The translations under genes and the position numbers were made by a program. From the NCBI GenBank assembly GCA_035527255.1, contig DATLAW010000311.1:1-14009 (forward strand): a stretch of 14,009 nt of DNA, in the 5' to 3' direction. This document shows, piece after piece, positions 1 through 6,354 of the stretch. Origin of the DNA: Thermohalobaculum sp035527255 (lineage in GTDB: Bacteria > Pseudomonadota > Alphaproteobacteria > Rhodobacterales > Rhodobacteraceae). Under the pieces are notes generated by a model. That model worked only from the letters and a program-made list of their open reading frames with translations. It did not search any database and was not told the origin of the DNA. How positions within the stretch are numbered: the first letter of the stretch is position 1; every line of letters begins with the position of its first letter.

Positions 1-976
1 TCTCGGTGCCGGGCAGTCCCTTGTCATCAAGCTCCTTAAGGTAGGCTGCGGTTGCCCGGTCGGCCGCGGCCTGGAACTCAGCCTGCGCGGCGGCATCGAG
101 ATGGTGGATCGTGCCGGTCGATTTGGCCGACTCCAGCCCGGCAACGTCACCCTTGTCGAAGCCCTTGCCGGCGATCTCGGCCCATTTCAGCCCCGAATTA
201 TCGTCGATGACCTTCTTCAGATCGGTGGGCAGGCTGTCATATTTGGCCTTGTTCATGGTTAGCACAAAGGCGGCGGCGTAGAAGCCGAATTCGGTATGTT
301 GATCCGAGACTTCGTAGACGCGAAACCCCTTCACCGCCTCCCACGGCAGCATGTAGCCGTCGATAGTGCCGCGTTGCATTGATTCGTAGATGGCCGGCGC
401 TGGCATGCCGACCGGCTCGGCACCCAACTCCTCAAGCAGCTTGCCGACCACCGCGCTGGGGCGGCGGATCTTCAGGCCCTTCAGATCCGCAAGCGTGGTC
501 ACTGCTTTGCCCTTGGTGTGAAGGTGTCCAGGACCGTGCGTGTGTACGAACAACACATGGGTTTCGCCGTATTCCGCGTCGAGCGCGCCCGAGTCATATA
601 GCTTTTGGAAGGCGCAAGAGCCGACCTCGGCAGTCTCGAAAAGCCCTGAAAGCTCGACCACCTGGCTCAACGGAAATCGTCCGGCGGTGTAGCCCTGCAA
701 GGTCCAGGCGATGTCGGCGACGCCGTTCTTGGCATTGTCGTAGCCCTCGGGCGCCTTACCCAGTGTCTGGGCCGGGAAGATCGTGACATCGATGCGGCCG
801 CCCGACTGTTCCTTCACCGCCTCGGCCCAGCTGGTGAAAAGGTCGGTGTTTTGCCAACTGCCCGCTGGCATGAAATGAGCGAAGTTCATGTCCACTTCCG
901 CCGCCGTTGCGAGTGGCGCGGCAGGAGCGATCGAGACGAGGCCAAGAGCAGCGACGATGGCGGGTGTGAGTCTCAT
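1..976 (-). CDS. TRAP transporter substrate-binding protein (DctP family), 3' end off window
   Basis: This is a periplasmic solute receptor of a tripartite ATP-independent periplasmic (TRAP) transporter; it captures an organic acid-type ligand and delivers it to the QM membrane subunits. I translated the minus strand by hand: 325 codons are open from an ATG at 976 to the window edge. The family is usually about 330-340 residues, so only the last few are missing. Residues 1-26 form a signal peptide (hydrophobic core, cleavage likely after ATAA). The conserved ligand-binding arginine region is GLKIRRPSA (R171), followed by the typical GAEPVGMPAPAIYESMQRG stretch (185-203). A GGGGAAA ribosome-binding site lies about 6 bases before the start. 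The dctQ and dctM partners, if present, should be just beyond the left edge. It diverges from the HAD/ATP12 pair. The ligand cannot be told from sequence alone. Confidence 0.93.
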   Translation of the reverse strand, partial: MRLTPAIVAALGLVSIAPAAPLATAAEVDMNFAHFMPAGSWQNTDLFTSWAEAVKEQSGGRIDVTIFPAQTLGKAPEGYDNAKNGVADIAWTLQGYTAGRFPLSQVVELSGLFETAEVGSCAFQKLYDSGALDAEYGETHVLFVHTHGPGHLHTKGKAVTTLADLKGLKIRRPSAVVGKLLEELGAEPVGMPAPAIYESMQRGTIDGYMLPWEAVKGFRVYEVSDQHTEFGFYAAAFVLTMNKAKYDSLPTDLKKVIDDNSGLKWAEIAGKGFDKGDVAGLESAKSTGTIHHLDAAAQAEFQAAADRATAAYLKELDDKGLPGTE

Positions 977-1018
977 CGGATTTCCCCATTTTGACGTTGT
1001 TGTTGGTGACTACGCACT

Positions 1019-1042
1019 ATTTGATACACGATTTGATACACG
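1019..1042. repeat. Perfect tandem 12-bp repeat in TRAP promoter (candidate operator)
   Basis: ATTTGATACACG occurs twice head to tail with no spacer (1019-1030 and 1031-1042). It sits between the divergent TRAP and HAD genes and overlaps the predicted -10 region of the TRAP promoter. TRAP uptake genes are commonly controlled by GntR- or IclR-type repressors whose sites contain TGATACA/TGTATCA-like half-sites. No regulator gene is visible here, so the binding protein is unknown. The repeat itself is certain; the operator role is inference. Confidence 0.5.
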
Positions 1043-1060
1043 TCGGTGCGCCGAAATCAA
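1033..1060 (-). promoter_or_regulatory. Candidate sigma-70 promoter of the TRAP gene
   Basis: On the minus strand, TTGATT (1060-1055) and TATCAA (1038-1033) are separated by 16 bases, each matching 4 of 6 consensus positions. This would start transcription near 1026 and leave a leader of about 50 bases. The -10 box lies inside one copy of the tandem 12-bp repeat, which would suit repression by a bound regulator. Assigned by eye only. Confidence 0.35.
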
Positions 1061-1180
1061 AGTAGACTGCGTGTGCCTTGTCAGCCACCCATGCATTTAA
1101 GCGGATGCGCTCGCATAACGGAGGCGCTATTGAAGCGCGGAGCACGCGTTCTCCTGCTGCCAGGAAAGCCAAAATCACCG

Positions 1181-1873
1181 ATGCTGATCACCGATAATCC
1201 TCTGCGGCTCGTCATCTTCGACGTCGATGGCACATTGATCGATAGCCAGGATTTCATTCTTGCGGCGATGCGCGGGGCTTTTGCCCACGCCGATCAGCCG
1301 GCGCCCACGGACGAGGCGACGCTGGGGATCGTTGGACTGTCGTTGCCACAGGCGATGGAGGTCCTGGTGCCCGGTATTTCGGAGACCGACCGCGATCGGC
1401 TGGTGCAGTTCTATAAGGACAGCTTCGTGGCATTGCGTCAGGCGGGCGGCGGAGAGGCTGAGACGCCATTTTATCCCGGCGCGCGAGCTGCGCTGGATCG
1501 GTTGGATCGTGCCGGTTACCTGTTATCGATCGCCACCGGCAAGGCGCGCCGCGGTCTCGATCATATGCTCGACAGCCATGGGATGCGGCAACTTTTCGTC
1601 GGCACCCAAACGGCGGACGATGCGCCGTCGAAGCCGCATCCGGGGATGGTTCTGAATTGCCTCGCCGCCACCGGAGTCGCGCGCCAGCATGCGGTGGTTG
1701 TCGGCGATACTGAGTTCGACATGGCGATGGCGCGGGCCGCCGGGGCGCGGGCTGTTGGGGTTGATTGGGGATACCACTCGATCGAGCGGCTGCTGCGCGG
1801 TGGAGCGGAACATATCGTTAGCGACTTCGTCCAACTGGACGCAGTACTGCTCGATATTTGGGCTACGGCATGA
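1181..1873 (+). CDS. HAD-superfamily (subfamily IA) hydrolase, phosphoglycolate phosphatase-like
   Basis: This is a 230-residue soluble phosphatase of the haloacid dehalogenase superfamily, probably acting on a small phosphorylated metabolite. All four catalytic motifs are visible: the nucleophile and acid in FDVDGT (D14, D16), motif II IATGKAR (T119), motif III lysine K151 in SKPHP, and motif IV GDTEFD (D176, D180). A cap domain occupies roughly residues 20-95. The frame stays open up to 1046, but residues before 1181 do not resemble the family, so the ATG at 1181 is preferred; the nearest Shine-Dalgarno-like AGGAAAG is 12 bases away, which is long. The TGA overlaps the ATP12 start (ATGA), indicating translational coupling. 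In many alphaproteobacteria an rluC pseudouridine synthase precedes this pair; none is present here. Substrate unknown. Confidence 0.9.
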   Translation: MLITDNPLRLVIFDVDGTLIDSQDFILAAMRGAFAHADQPAPTDEATLGIVGLSLPQAMEVLVPGISETDRDRLVQFYKDSFVALRQAGGGEAETPFYPGARAALDRLDRAGYLLSIATGKARRGLDHMLDSHGMRQLFVGTQTADDAPSKPHPGMVLNCLAATGVARQHAVVVGDTEFDMAMARAAGARAVGVDWGYHSIERLLRGGAEHIVSDFVQLDAVLLDIWATA

Positions 1874-2565
1874 AGCGGTTCTGGAGCGACGTGACTGTCC
1901 AGCCCGTCGATGGCGGTTTTGCGATCCGGCTCGACAGCCGTCCATTGCGGACCCCGTCCAAGCTGCCGTGCCTGATTCCGACCGCCGCATTGGCCGAAGC
2001 GTTGGCGGCGGAATGGGCAGCGCAGGGGGCTGAGGTCAATCCCGATGCGATGCCCCTGACCCGTGCGGCCAATACGACCATCGACCGGGTCGCCCCAGAG
2101 CATGACGCTGTGGCCGCGATCATTGCCAACTTTGGTGGGACCGACCTTATCTGCTACCGCGCCCCGCATCCTGAGGGCCTGGCGCAGCGCCAGTCGCAGG
2201 CGTGGAACCCTTTGGTCACTTGGGCGTCACAGGCACTGGACGCGCCGCTGGTTGTCGCTGTGGGGGTGGTGCATGTGGCGCAACCGACAGACAGCCTCGC
2301 CAAGCTCGATGCGGCGGTGCGAGCACATAGGCCGTGGGAACTGACGGCCTTGCACGACCTGGTGTCGATCTCCGGCTCGTTGGTGATTGGGCTGGCTGTC
2401 AGCCGTGGGCATCTCGATGCAGAGACCGCCTGGCCGCTGAGCCGGATCGACGAGAGCTGGCAGGTCGAGCGATGGGGTGAAGATGCTGAAGCCGCGGCCG
2501 TGACCGCACGCCGGCGAGTCGACTTCGCCAACGCCGCGCGGTTGCTGGCGCTGGTGCGATCATGA
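1870..2565 (+). CDS. ATP12 family F1-ATPase assembly chaperone
   Basis: This 231-residue cytoplasmic protein is related to mitochondrial Atp12, which binds the alpha subunit of F1-ATP synthase before hexamer assembly. Recognisable family blocks are the N-terminal MKRFWSDVTV with RLDSRPLRTP (about 20-29), the EWAAQ block near 48-52, MPLTRAANTTIDRV (61-74), GTDLICYRA (90-98), the AWNP-TWA block (111-119) and the C-terminal RRRVDFANAARLL. The frame is open 12 bases further upstream, but the start at 1870 matches the family N-terminus and overlaps the HAD stop codon by ATGA. This coupling with a HAD hydrolase is usual in alphaproteobacteria. No ATP synthase genes lie nearby. Confidence 0.93.
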   Translation: MKRFWSDVTVQPVDGGFAIRLDSRPLRTPSKLPCLIPTAALAEALAAEWAAQGAEVNPDAMPLTRAANTTIDRVAPEHDAVAAIIANFGGTDLICYRAPHPEGLAQRQSQAWNPLVTWASQALDAPLVVAVGVVHVAQPTDSLAKLDAAVRAHRPWELTALHDLVSISGSLVIGLAVSRGHLDAETAWPLSRIDESWQVERWGEDAEAAAVTARRRVDFANAARLLALVRS

Positions 2566-2607
2566 TGCTGGCGCGCTGGGCACTACGGTGTGTCTTCGCC
2601 CCGGTGC

Positions 2608-3055
2608 CTATTCAGCCATAGCAATTGACGAGACGAATCTGGGTCTGCTGGCCAGGGCGAATGACCATTCAGTGACATGGATATTGAGCCAACTGTTGAA
2701 AGGTTGATACGGGACCATAAGCTCGGTCAGGATTATCGTGTCGAGATTGGCCATATCGGGCAGGATCGCCCGCGGGACATCTAAAACGTCCAACGCCACG
2801 CCGGCGCCGACCGGCTGCGACCAGAGCACCCGGTAGCGGTCATCTGCAGCGACATACTGAATGCTGCTGACACGGGCCTTCGCTCCGTCTGGTGCACGCG
2901 ACAGCAGATTATCCTGCAACACATAAAGATCGTTCAGGAATGCATTGGTTACTTCAGTTTGCCGCGAAGTGATGTCGGCCAATACGTGCGCCGCCTTGGA
3001 CGCGTCGCTGCGGCTTTTATACGCATCGAAGAATCCGGCGCTGATAACCAGCCAG
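2608..3055 (-). pseudogene. TadE/TadG-like pilus assembly protein, 5'-truncated fragment
   Basis: About 148 C-terminal residues remain of a protein resembling the TadE/TadG-like pseudopilins and surface proteins of tight-adherence (Flp pilus) loci. Recognition rests on the extracellular block with VLADITSRQ, the YVLQDNLLSR segment, SSIQYV, a VLWSQP strand and the TIILTELMVPYQPF block, an arrangement typical of TadE-like proteins in Rhodobacteraceae. The N-terminal membrane helix and pilin-like start are absent. The frame runs on into IS sequence to 3162 only by chance: residues derived from beyond 3055 are IS DNA, because the terminal inverted repeat begins at 3056. No continuation of the gene is found on the other side of the element. 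Family assignment is from remembered pattern and moderately sure; non-functionality is near certain. Confidence 0.62.
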
Positions 3056-3140
3056 TGTCCGCCGTCAGCGCCCCTGGGCCAATTTGATGTGATTGCGTAA
3101 CGGAGGATTTCAGGCTCATCGTAACCACCGAGGAGTGGAG

Positions 3141-3515
3141 ATGAGAATGAAATCCGGAACACCCAAGCCGACGGCAGATCGTGTCGTCAGAGACATCCGG
3201 CGCAAGACTCGCAAGCGCCATTCGACCGAGGAGAAGATCCGCATCGTGCTGGAGGGCCTGCGTGGCGATGACAGCATCGCGGAGCTGTGCCGCCGCGAAG
3301 GTATTTCTCAGAGCCTGTATTATTCCTGGTCCAAGGAGTTCCTCGAAGCCGGGAGACGGCGTCTGGCCGGCGATACTGCCCGTCAGGCGACCAGCCCCGA
3401 GGTGAAGGATCTTCGGGCTGAGTCCACCGCGCTCAAGGAGACCGTCGCGGACCTAACCCTCGAGAACCGCCTGCTCAAAAAAAGCATGATCGCGGATGGG
3501 GAGGACGGGGAATGA
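3141..3515 (+). CDS. IS3-family transposase OrfA
   Basis: This 124-residue protein is the DNA-recognition part of an IS3-family transposase. It has a basic N-terminus, a helix-turn-helix of the HTH_Tnp_1 type (about residues 25-70; HSTEEKIRIVLEG and IAELCRREGISQSLYY are the hallmark stretches), then a leucine-zipper-like heptad region near the C-terminus (LKETVADLTLENRLLKKSM) that serves oligomerisation. The ATG at 3141 is preferred over the in-frame ATG at 3093 because AGGAG at 3131-3135 is ideally placed, and the earlier codons lie close to the inverted repeat. The gene is undamaged, but its partner orfB is deleted immediately after the stop codon. Confidence 0.88.
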   Translation: MRMKSGTPKPTADRVVRDIRRKTRKRHSTEEKIRIVLEGLRGDDSIAELCRREGISQSLYYSWSKEFLEAGRRRLAGDTARQATSPEVKDLRAESTALKETVADLTLENRLLKKSMIADGEDGE

Positions 3516-3668
3516 GACAACCACAGCCGCTATCATGAGAGCCTCGGCAACGTCACCCCTGCTGATGTCTACTTCGGGCGGGACCAAGACATTCTCAACG
3601 AAAGGAATAAGATCAAGGAGCAGACCATGAAACAGCGCCGCTTGATCAACCAGAAGCACGCGGCGTAA
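3516..3668 (+). pseudogene. IS3-family transposase OrfB, C-terminal remnant
   Basis: The 50 codons directly after the orfA stop, in the same frame, encode the well-known C-terminal end of an IS3-family OrfB integrase. The RYHESLGNVTPADVYFGR block is the family signature, and the reading ends QRRLINQKHAA then TAA at 3666-3668. The N-terminal and DDE catalytic portions (over 200 residues) are missing, with the deletion edge abutting the orfA TGA. It has no start codon of its own at the proper position and cannot be active. Confidence 0.85.
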
Positions 3669-3740
3669 ACTGCAACCTGATGAGCCAGATCCTCCTAAAG
3701 GCCATCACGTCAGAAAGCCCAATTTATCTGGCTACGGACA

Positions 3741-4043
3741 CATGAAAATTCAATGCATTAGAAATTTATCTCTTCGATTAATATCGCTAATGCAACTAAA
3801 AAGTTAACCATGATTTGTAATACTCGCTAAAGAACGATTCACTCTATAGTATAGTGTACTTACGAATATTTGATTTTTTTCAACTTTAAGGAGAATTCAG
3901 GTGCGGCGTGCTGATTCGCGTGGCAATTATCCTGGAGTTACAATGATATAAGGTGCCGATCTGTGCTGACCCCAGATACCAAAAAAAGTGCACACGCAGT
4001 GTCTTTGCGACCCAAGCAGCTAAGGCGGGTTTACGCTTCCGCC
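3741..4043. other. A+T-rich gene-free stretch between the IS3 remnant and the corrinoid activator gene
   Basis: About 220 bases (3741-3960) are markedly richer in A+T than the rest of the window, with runs such as TGATTTTTTTCAAC and CTATAGTATAGTG resembling promoter DNA. An excellent Shine-Dalgarno, AAGGAG at 3888-3893, stands 7 bases before a GTG at 3901, but the frame closes after 16 codons at 3951, so it looks like a decapitated gene start rather than a gene. From 3960 to 4043 the composition returns to normal and includes an A-run at 3981-3987. I see no protein family match on either strand. Confidence 0.6.
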
Positions 4044-4046
4044 TTA
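4021..4046 (-). terminator. Hairpin containing the stop codon of the corrinoid activator gene
   Basis: TAAGGCGG (4021-4028) and CCGCCTTA (4039-4046) form a perfect 8-bp stem with a 10-base loop. On the minus strand the leading arm begins with the TAA stop codon of the ASKHA gene. No T-run follows directly; a run of seven T on the minus strand (3987-3981) comes about 35 bases later, after a weak ACAC/GTGT stem. It may stall or terminate transcription or protect the 3' end. The stem is certain, the role is not. Confidence 0.35.
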
Positions 4047-6098
4047 CCCTCTGGCCCGCCGCCGCCGCCTGCCTCCGTCCTCGCCGGTGCCGCCAGATTG
4101 GGCAAACGAGACCTTCGGCAGGGTCACATGGGTGTCCATGTTTGGATAGGTGGCGGTTTTGTGCGGGATGGCGATGGCGCTGACGAAGTGCTCCTGGAAG
4201 CGTGGCTCGACAGCGGTCTCGATCTTGTCGATGGCGCGCACCACCGCCTCGATCTCGCGCCGCGAGGCCAAGTTCAGCAGGGCTATCCGCGCCCCGGTTC
4301 CGGCCGAATTTCCGGCCGAGGAAACCTTGTCGAGCGGGCAGTCAGGGATCATCCCCAGAACCATCGCATGCAACGGCGAGATATGTGCCCCGAAGGCGCC
4401 CGCCAGGACCACCCGGTCGACCTGTTCGATCTCCATCTTGTCCATCAGCAGCCGCGCCCCGGAATAAAGCGCCGCTTTGGCGAGCTGGATGTTGCGAACA
4501 TCGAGCTGCGTGATCGTGATCAACGGTCCGCCGCCGGCGCGGCCGTCATGCATCACATATGACCAGGTGCGTTCATCCTCGATCAGCCGCGCGGTTCCCA
4601 CCGCCTCGCTGCTGCCAATGGCGCCATCCTCGTCGACAATTCCGGCCATGCGCATCTCGGCAATCGCCTCGATGATGCCGGAGCCGCAGATACCGGTGAC
4701 CCCGGCCGGGCCGACCACCTGGTCGAATGCCGGCTCGTTCGACCAGTGGTCGCAGCCGATCACCTGGAAGCGCGGCTCCTTGGTTGCCGGGTCGATCCGC
4801 ACCCGCTCGACCGCACCCGGCGCGGCGCGCTGGCCCGACGAGATTTGGGCACCCTCGAAGGCAGGTCCGGTGGGAGACGAGCAGGCGAGCATCTTGTTGC
4901 GGTTGCCCAACACAATCTCGGCATTTGTGCCGACATCGACCACCAGCATCATCTCGTCCTGCAAATGCGGGCTCTCGCTCAAGACCACGGCGGCGGCATC
5001 GGCGCCGACATGTCCCGCGATGCAAGGCAGGATATAGAGCCGGGCGTCGGGATGCATCGAGACATCGATCTCCTTTGCCCACAGCGACATTGAATCCGAT
5101 GTCGCCAAGGCGAACGGTGCCCAGCCAAGCTCGATCGGGTCGATTCCCAGCAAAAGATGATGCATCACCGGATTGCCGACAAAGACACCCTCGACGATGT
5201 CGGTGGTGGCGATCATCGCCTCCGCTGCAACCTGTCCGATCAGAGAATTGACGGCGCCTCGCACCGCCACTGTCATCTCGGCGGCGCCACCGGGGTTCAT
5301 CATTGAGTACGACACCCGGCTCATCAGATCCTCGCCGAACCTGATCTGCGGGTTCATTAGTCCCGAAGACGCCTTCACGTCCCCAGTGATCAGATCGCAA
5401 AGATGGCAGGCAATCGTGGTCGAGCCGACATCGAAGGCGACGCCGTAAATCGAGCCCTCATAGTAGCCGGGCCAAACCTGCATGATTCGGCTGGGGGTGC
5501 CCTCGCGGCCACTATAGACCGCGACAGTGGCGGCCCACTTGCCATCTCGCAACGCCTTTTGCAGCCCTTGCATGGTGCGCAGACCGCCGATCACATTGTC
5601 CAGCGACCACTGCTCGCGCAGCGCTTCACGCAGGCGCTCAAGATCGCCCTGCGGGTTCTCCATGTCCGGCTCCGCGACCTCGACATAATACAGCTTAGTG
5701 GCTGGATCCATGTGGATATCACGCGCCTCGACGCGTTTACGCACGACCTGTTTGTGGACCTGGCTCTCGGGCGGCACATCAATGACCACATCGCCCTGAA
5801 CCTGGGCTTGGCAGCCGAGCCGGCGGCCCTCGATCAGCCCGCGTTTCGACTTGTAGCGCTCCTCGACCTTGTTCCATTCGCTGAGCGCGTTTTCACGAAC
5901 CGTGACGCCGTGCTTCGAGAACTCGCCGTAGGAGGGGGTGATCTGGCACTTCGAGCAAATCCCACGCGCGCCGCAGACCGAATCGAGATCGACGCCGAGC
6001 TGGCGCGCGGCGGTCAGGATCGGAGTGCCCACCGGGAATCTGCCGCGCTTGCCGGAGGGGGTGAAGATCACCAGAGGATCGGTCGGGTTGTCGGTCAT
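4044..6098 (-). CDS. Corrinoid activation protein: 2Fe-2S ferredoxin plus ASKHA domain (RACo/RamA-like, DUF4445)
   Basis: Proteins of this family use ATP and an iron-sulfur centre to reduce inactive Co(II) corrinoid of methyltransferase systems back to Co(I). The 684-residue protein has an N-terminal 2Fe-2S ferredoxin domain (about 8-110) with cysteines C42, C48, C51 and C96 (C-X5-C-X2-C...C), a linker and middle region (about 110-215), and an actin-like ATPase domain with DVGSTTIA (223-230), VDVGTNAEIVLG (387-398), GPAFEGAQI, CGSGIIEAIAEM, LAGAFGAHI (565-573) and GNSAGTGA (596-603). The C-terminus ends in an arginine-rich tail. A GGAG site lies about 8 bases before the ATG. Related genes usually sit beside corrinoid proteins and MttB- or MtrH-type methyltransferases; none is in this window. 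It diverges from the rhodanese gene. Which methyltransferase it serves is unknown. Confidence 0.92.
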   Translation of the reverse strand: MTDNPTDPLVIFTPSGKRGRFPVGTPILTAARQLGVDLDSVCGARGICSKCQITPSYGEFSKHGVTVRENALSEWNKVEERYKSKRGLIEGRRLGCQAQVQGDVVIDVPPESQVHKQVVRKRVEARDIHMDPATKLYYVEVAEPDMENPQGDLERLREALREQWSLDNVIGGLRTMQGLQKALRDGKWAATVAVYSGREGTPSRIMQVWPGYYEGSIYGVAFDVGSTTIACHLCDLITGDVKASSGLMNPQIRFGEDLMSRVSYSMMNPGGAAEMTVAVRGAVNSLIGQVAAEAMIATTDIVEGVFVGNPVMHHLLLGIDPIELGWAPFALATSDSMSLWAKEIDVSMHPDARLYILPCIAGHVGADAAAVVLSESPHLQDEMMLVVDVGTNAEIVLGNRNKMLACSSPTGPAFEGAQISSGQRAAPGAVERVRIDPATKEPRFQVIGCDHWSNEPAFDQVVGPAGVTGICGSGIIEAIAEMRMAGIVDEDGAIGSSEAVGTARLIEDERTWSYVMHDGRAGGGPLITITQLDVRNIQLAKAALYSGARLLMDKMEIEQVDRVVLAGAFGAHISPLHAMVLGMIPDCPLDKVSSAGNSAGTGARIALLNLASRREIEAVVRAIDKIETAVEPRFQEHFVSAIAIPHKTATYPNMDTHVTLPKVSFAQSGGTGEDGGRRRRRARG

Positions 6099-6354
6099 TC
6101 AGAGCTCCGGGAAGCGGGTTCGCGCGGGGCGCGCGCTGCGACGATGCCATATGATAGTTGGAGGCCGTTGAAAAGGAATTGTCGGTCAGCGGCATGCGGT
6201 GATGCGAAGGCGGCGGGAGAAGGGGCCAGCATGGGCAGATGGCTTGGGTTTGTGCCTTCAAATTAATATTTCACACTAAAAATAAGGAAACTTGATTAAT
6301 CACATTATAGATGCCATCTATTCAATGAACCCCGTCGATCGAGGAGAAATTGAA

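Larger units (their letters stand above)
3056..3740 (+). mobile_element. IS3-family insertion sequence with internal deletion
   Basis: The element is bounded by imperfect terminal inverted repeats. The left end TGTCCGCCGTCAG (from 3056) matches the reverse complement of the right end, TGTCCGTAGCCAG (ending at 3740), in the first six bases, again over CAG, and over TGGGC about 20 bases in. Ends of 5'-TG...CA-3' are the IS3-family rule. The span is about 685 bp against roughly 1.2-1.5 kb for complete relatives. It keeps a full orfA and only the last 50 codons of orfB, so most of the DDE catalytic domain is gone. The bases just outside (CCAG left, CATG right) do not form a target-site duplication. 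It could move only if a complete relative supplied transposase. Confidence 0.82.

Noticed and set aside
1046..1180. Extended N-terminus of the HAD hydrolase from an ATG at 1046
   Set aside because: The extra 45 residues are Arg/Leu-rich, unlike the family, and reach into the TRAP promoter region; the ATG at 1181 gives the normal N-terminus.
1561..2169. Minus-strand open frame of 202 codons opposite the HAD and ATP12 genes
   Set aside because: Shadow of two clear plus-strand family members; composition artefact of GC-rich DNA.
3056..3162. Apparent N-terminus of the TadE-like fragment inside IS DNA
   Set aside because: This part of the open frame is encoded by the IS terminal repeat and leader, so it is a chance fusion and not ancestral coding sequence.
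3961..3987. CTGACCCCAGATACC followed by an A-run, resembling some transposon ends
   Set aside because: No matching inverted copy or transposase was found nearby, so an IS end cannot be supported.
5403..6266. Long plus-strand open frame of 287 codons antisense to the corrinoid activator gene
   Set aside because: It is a codon-structure shadow of the minus-strand gene, whose cysteine and ATPase motifs are unmistakable; the antisense product shows no family features.
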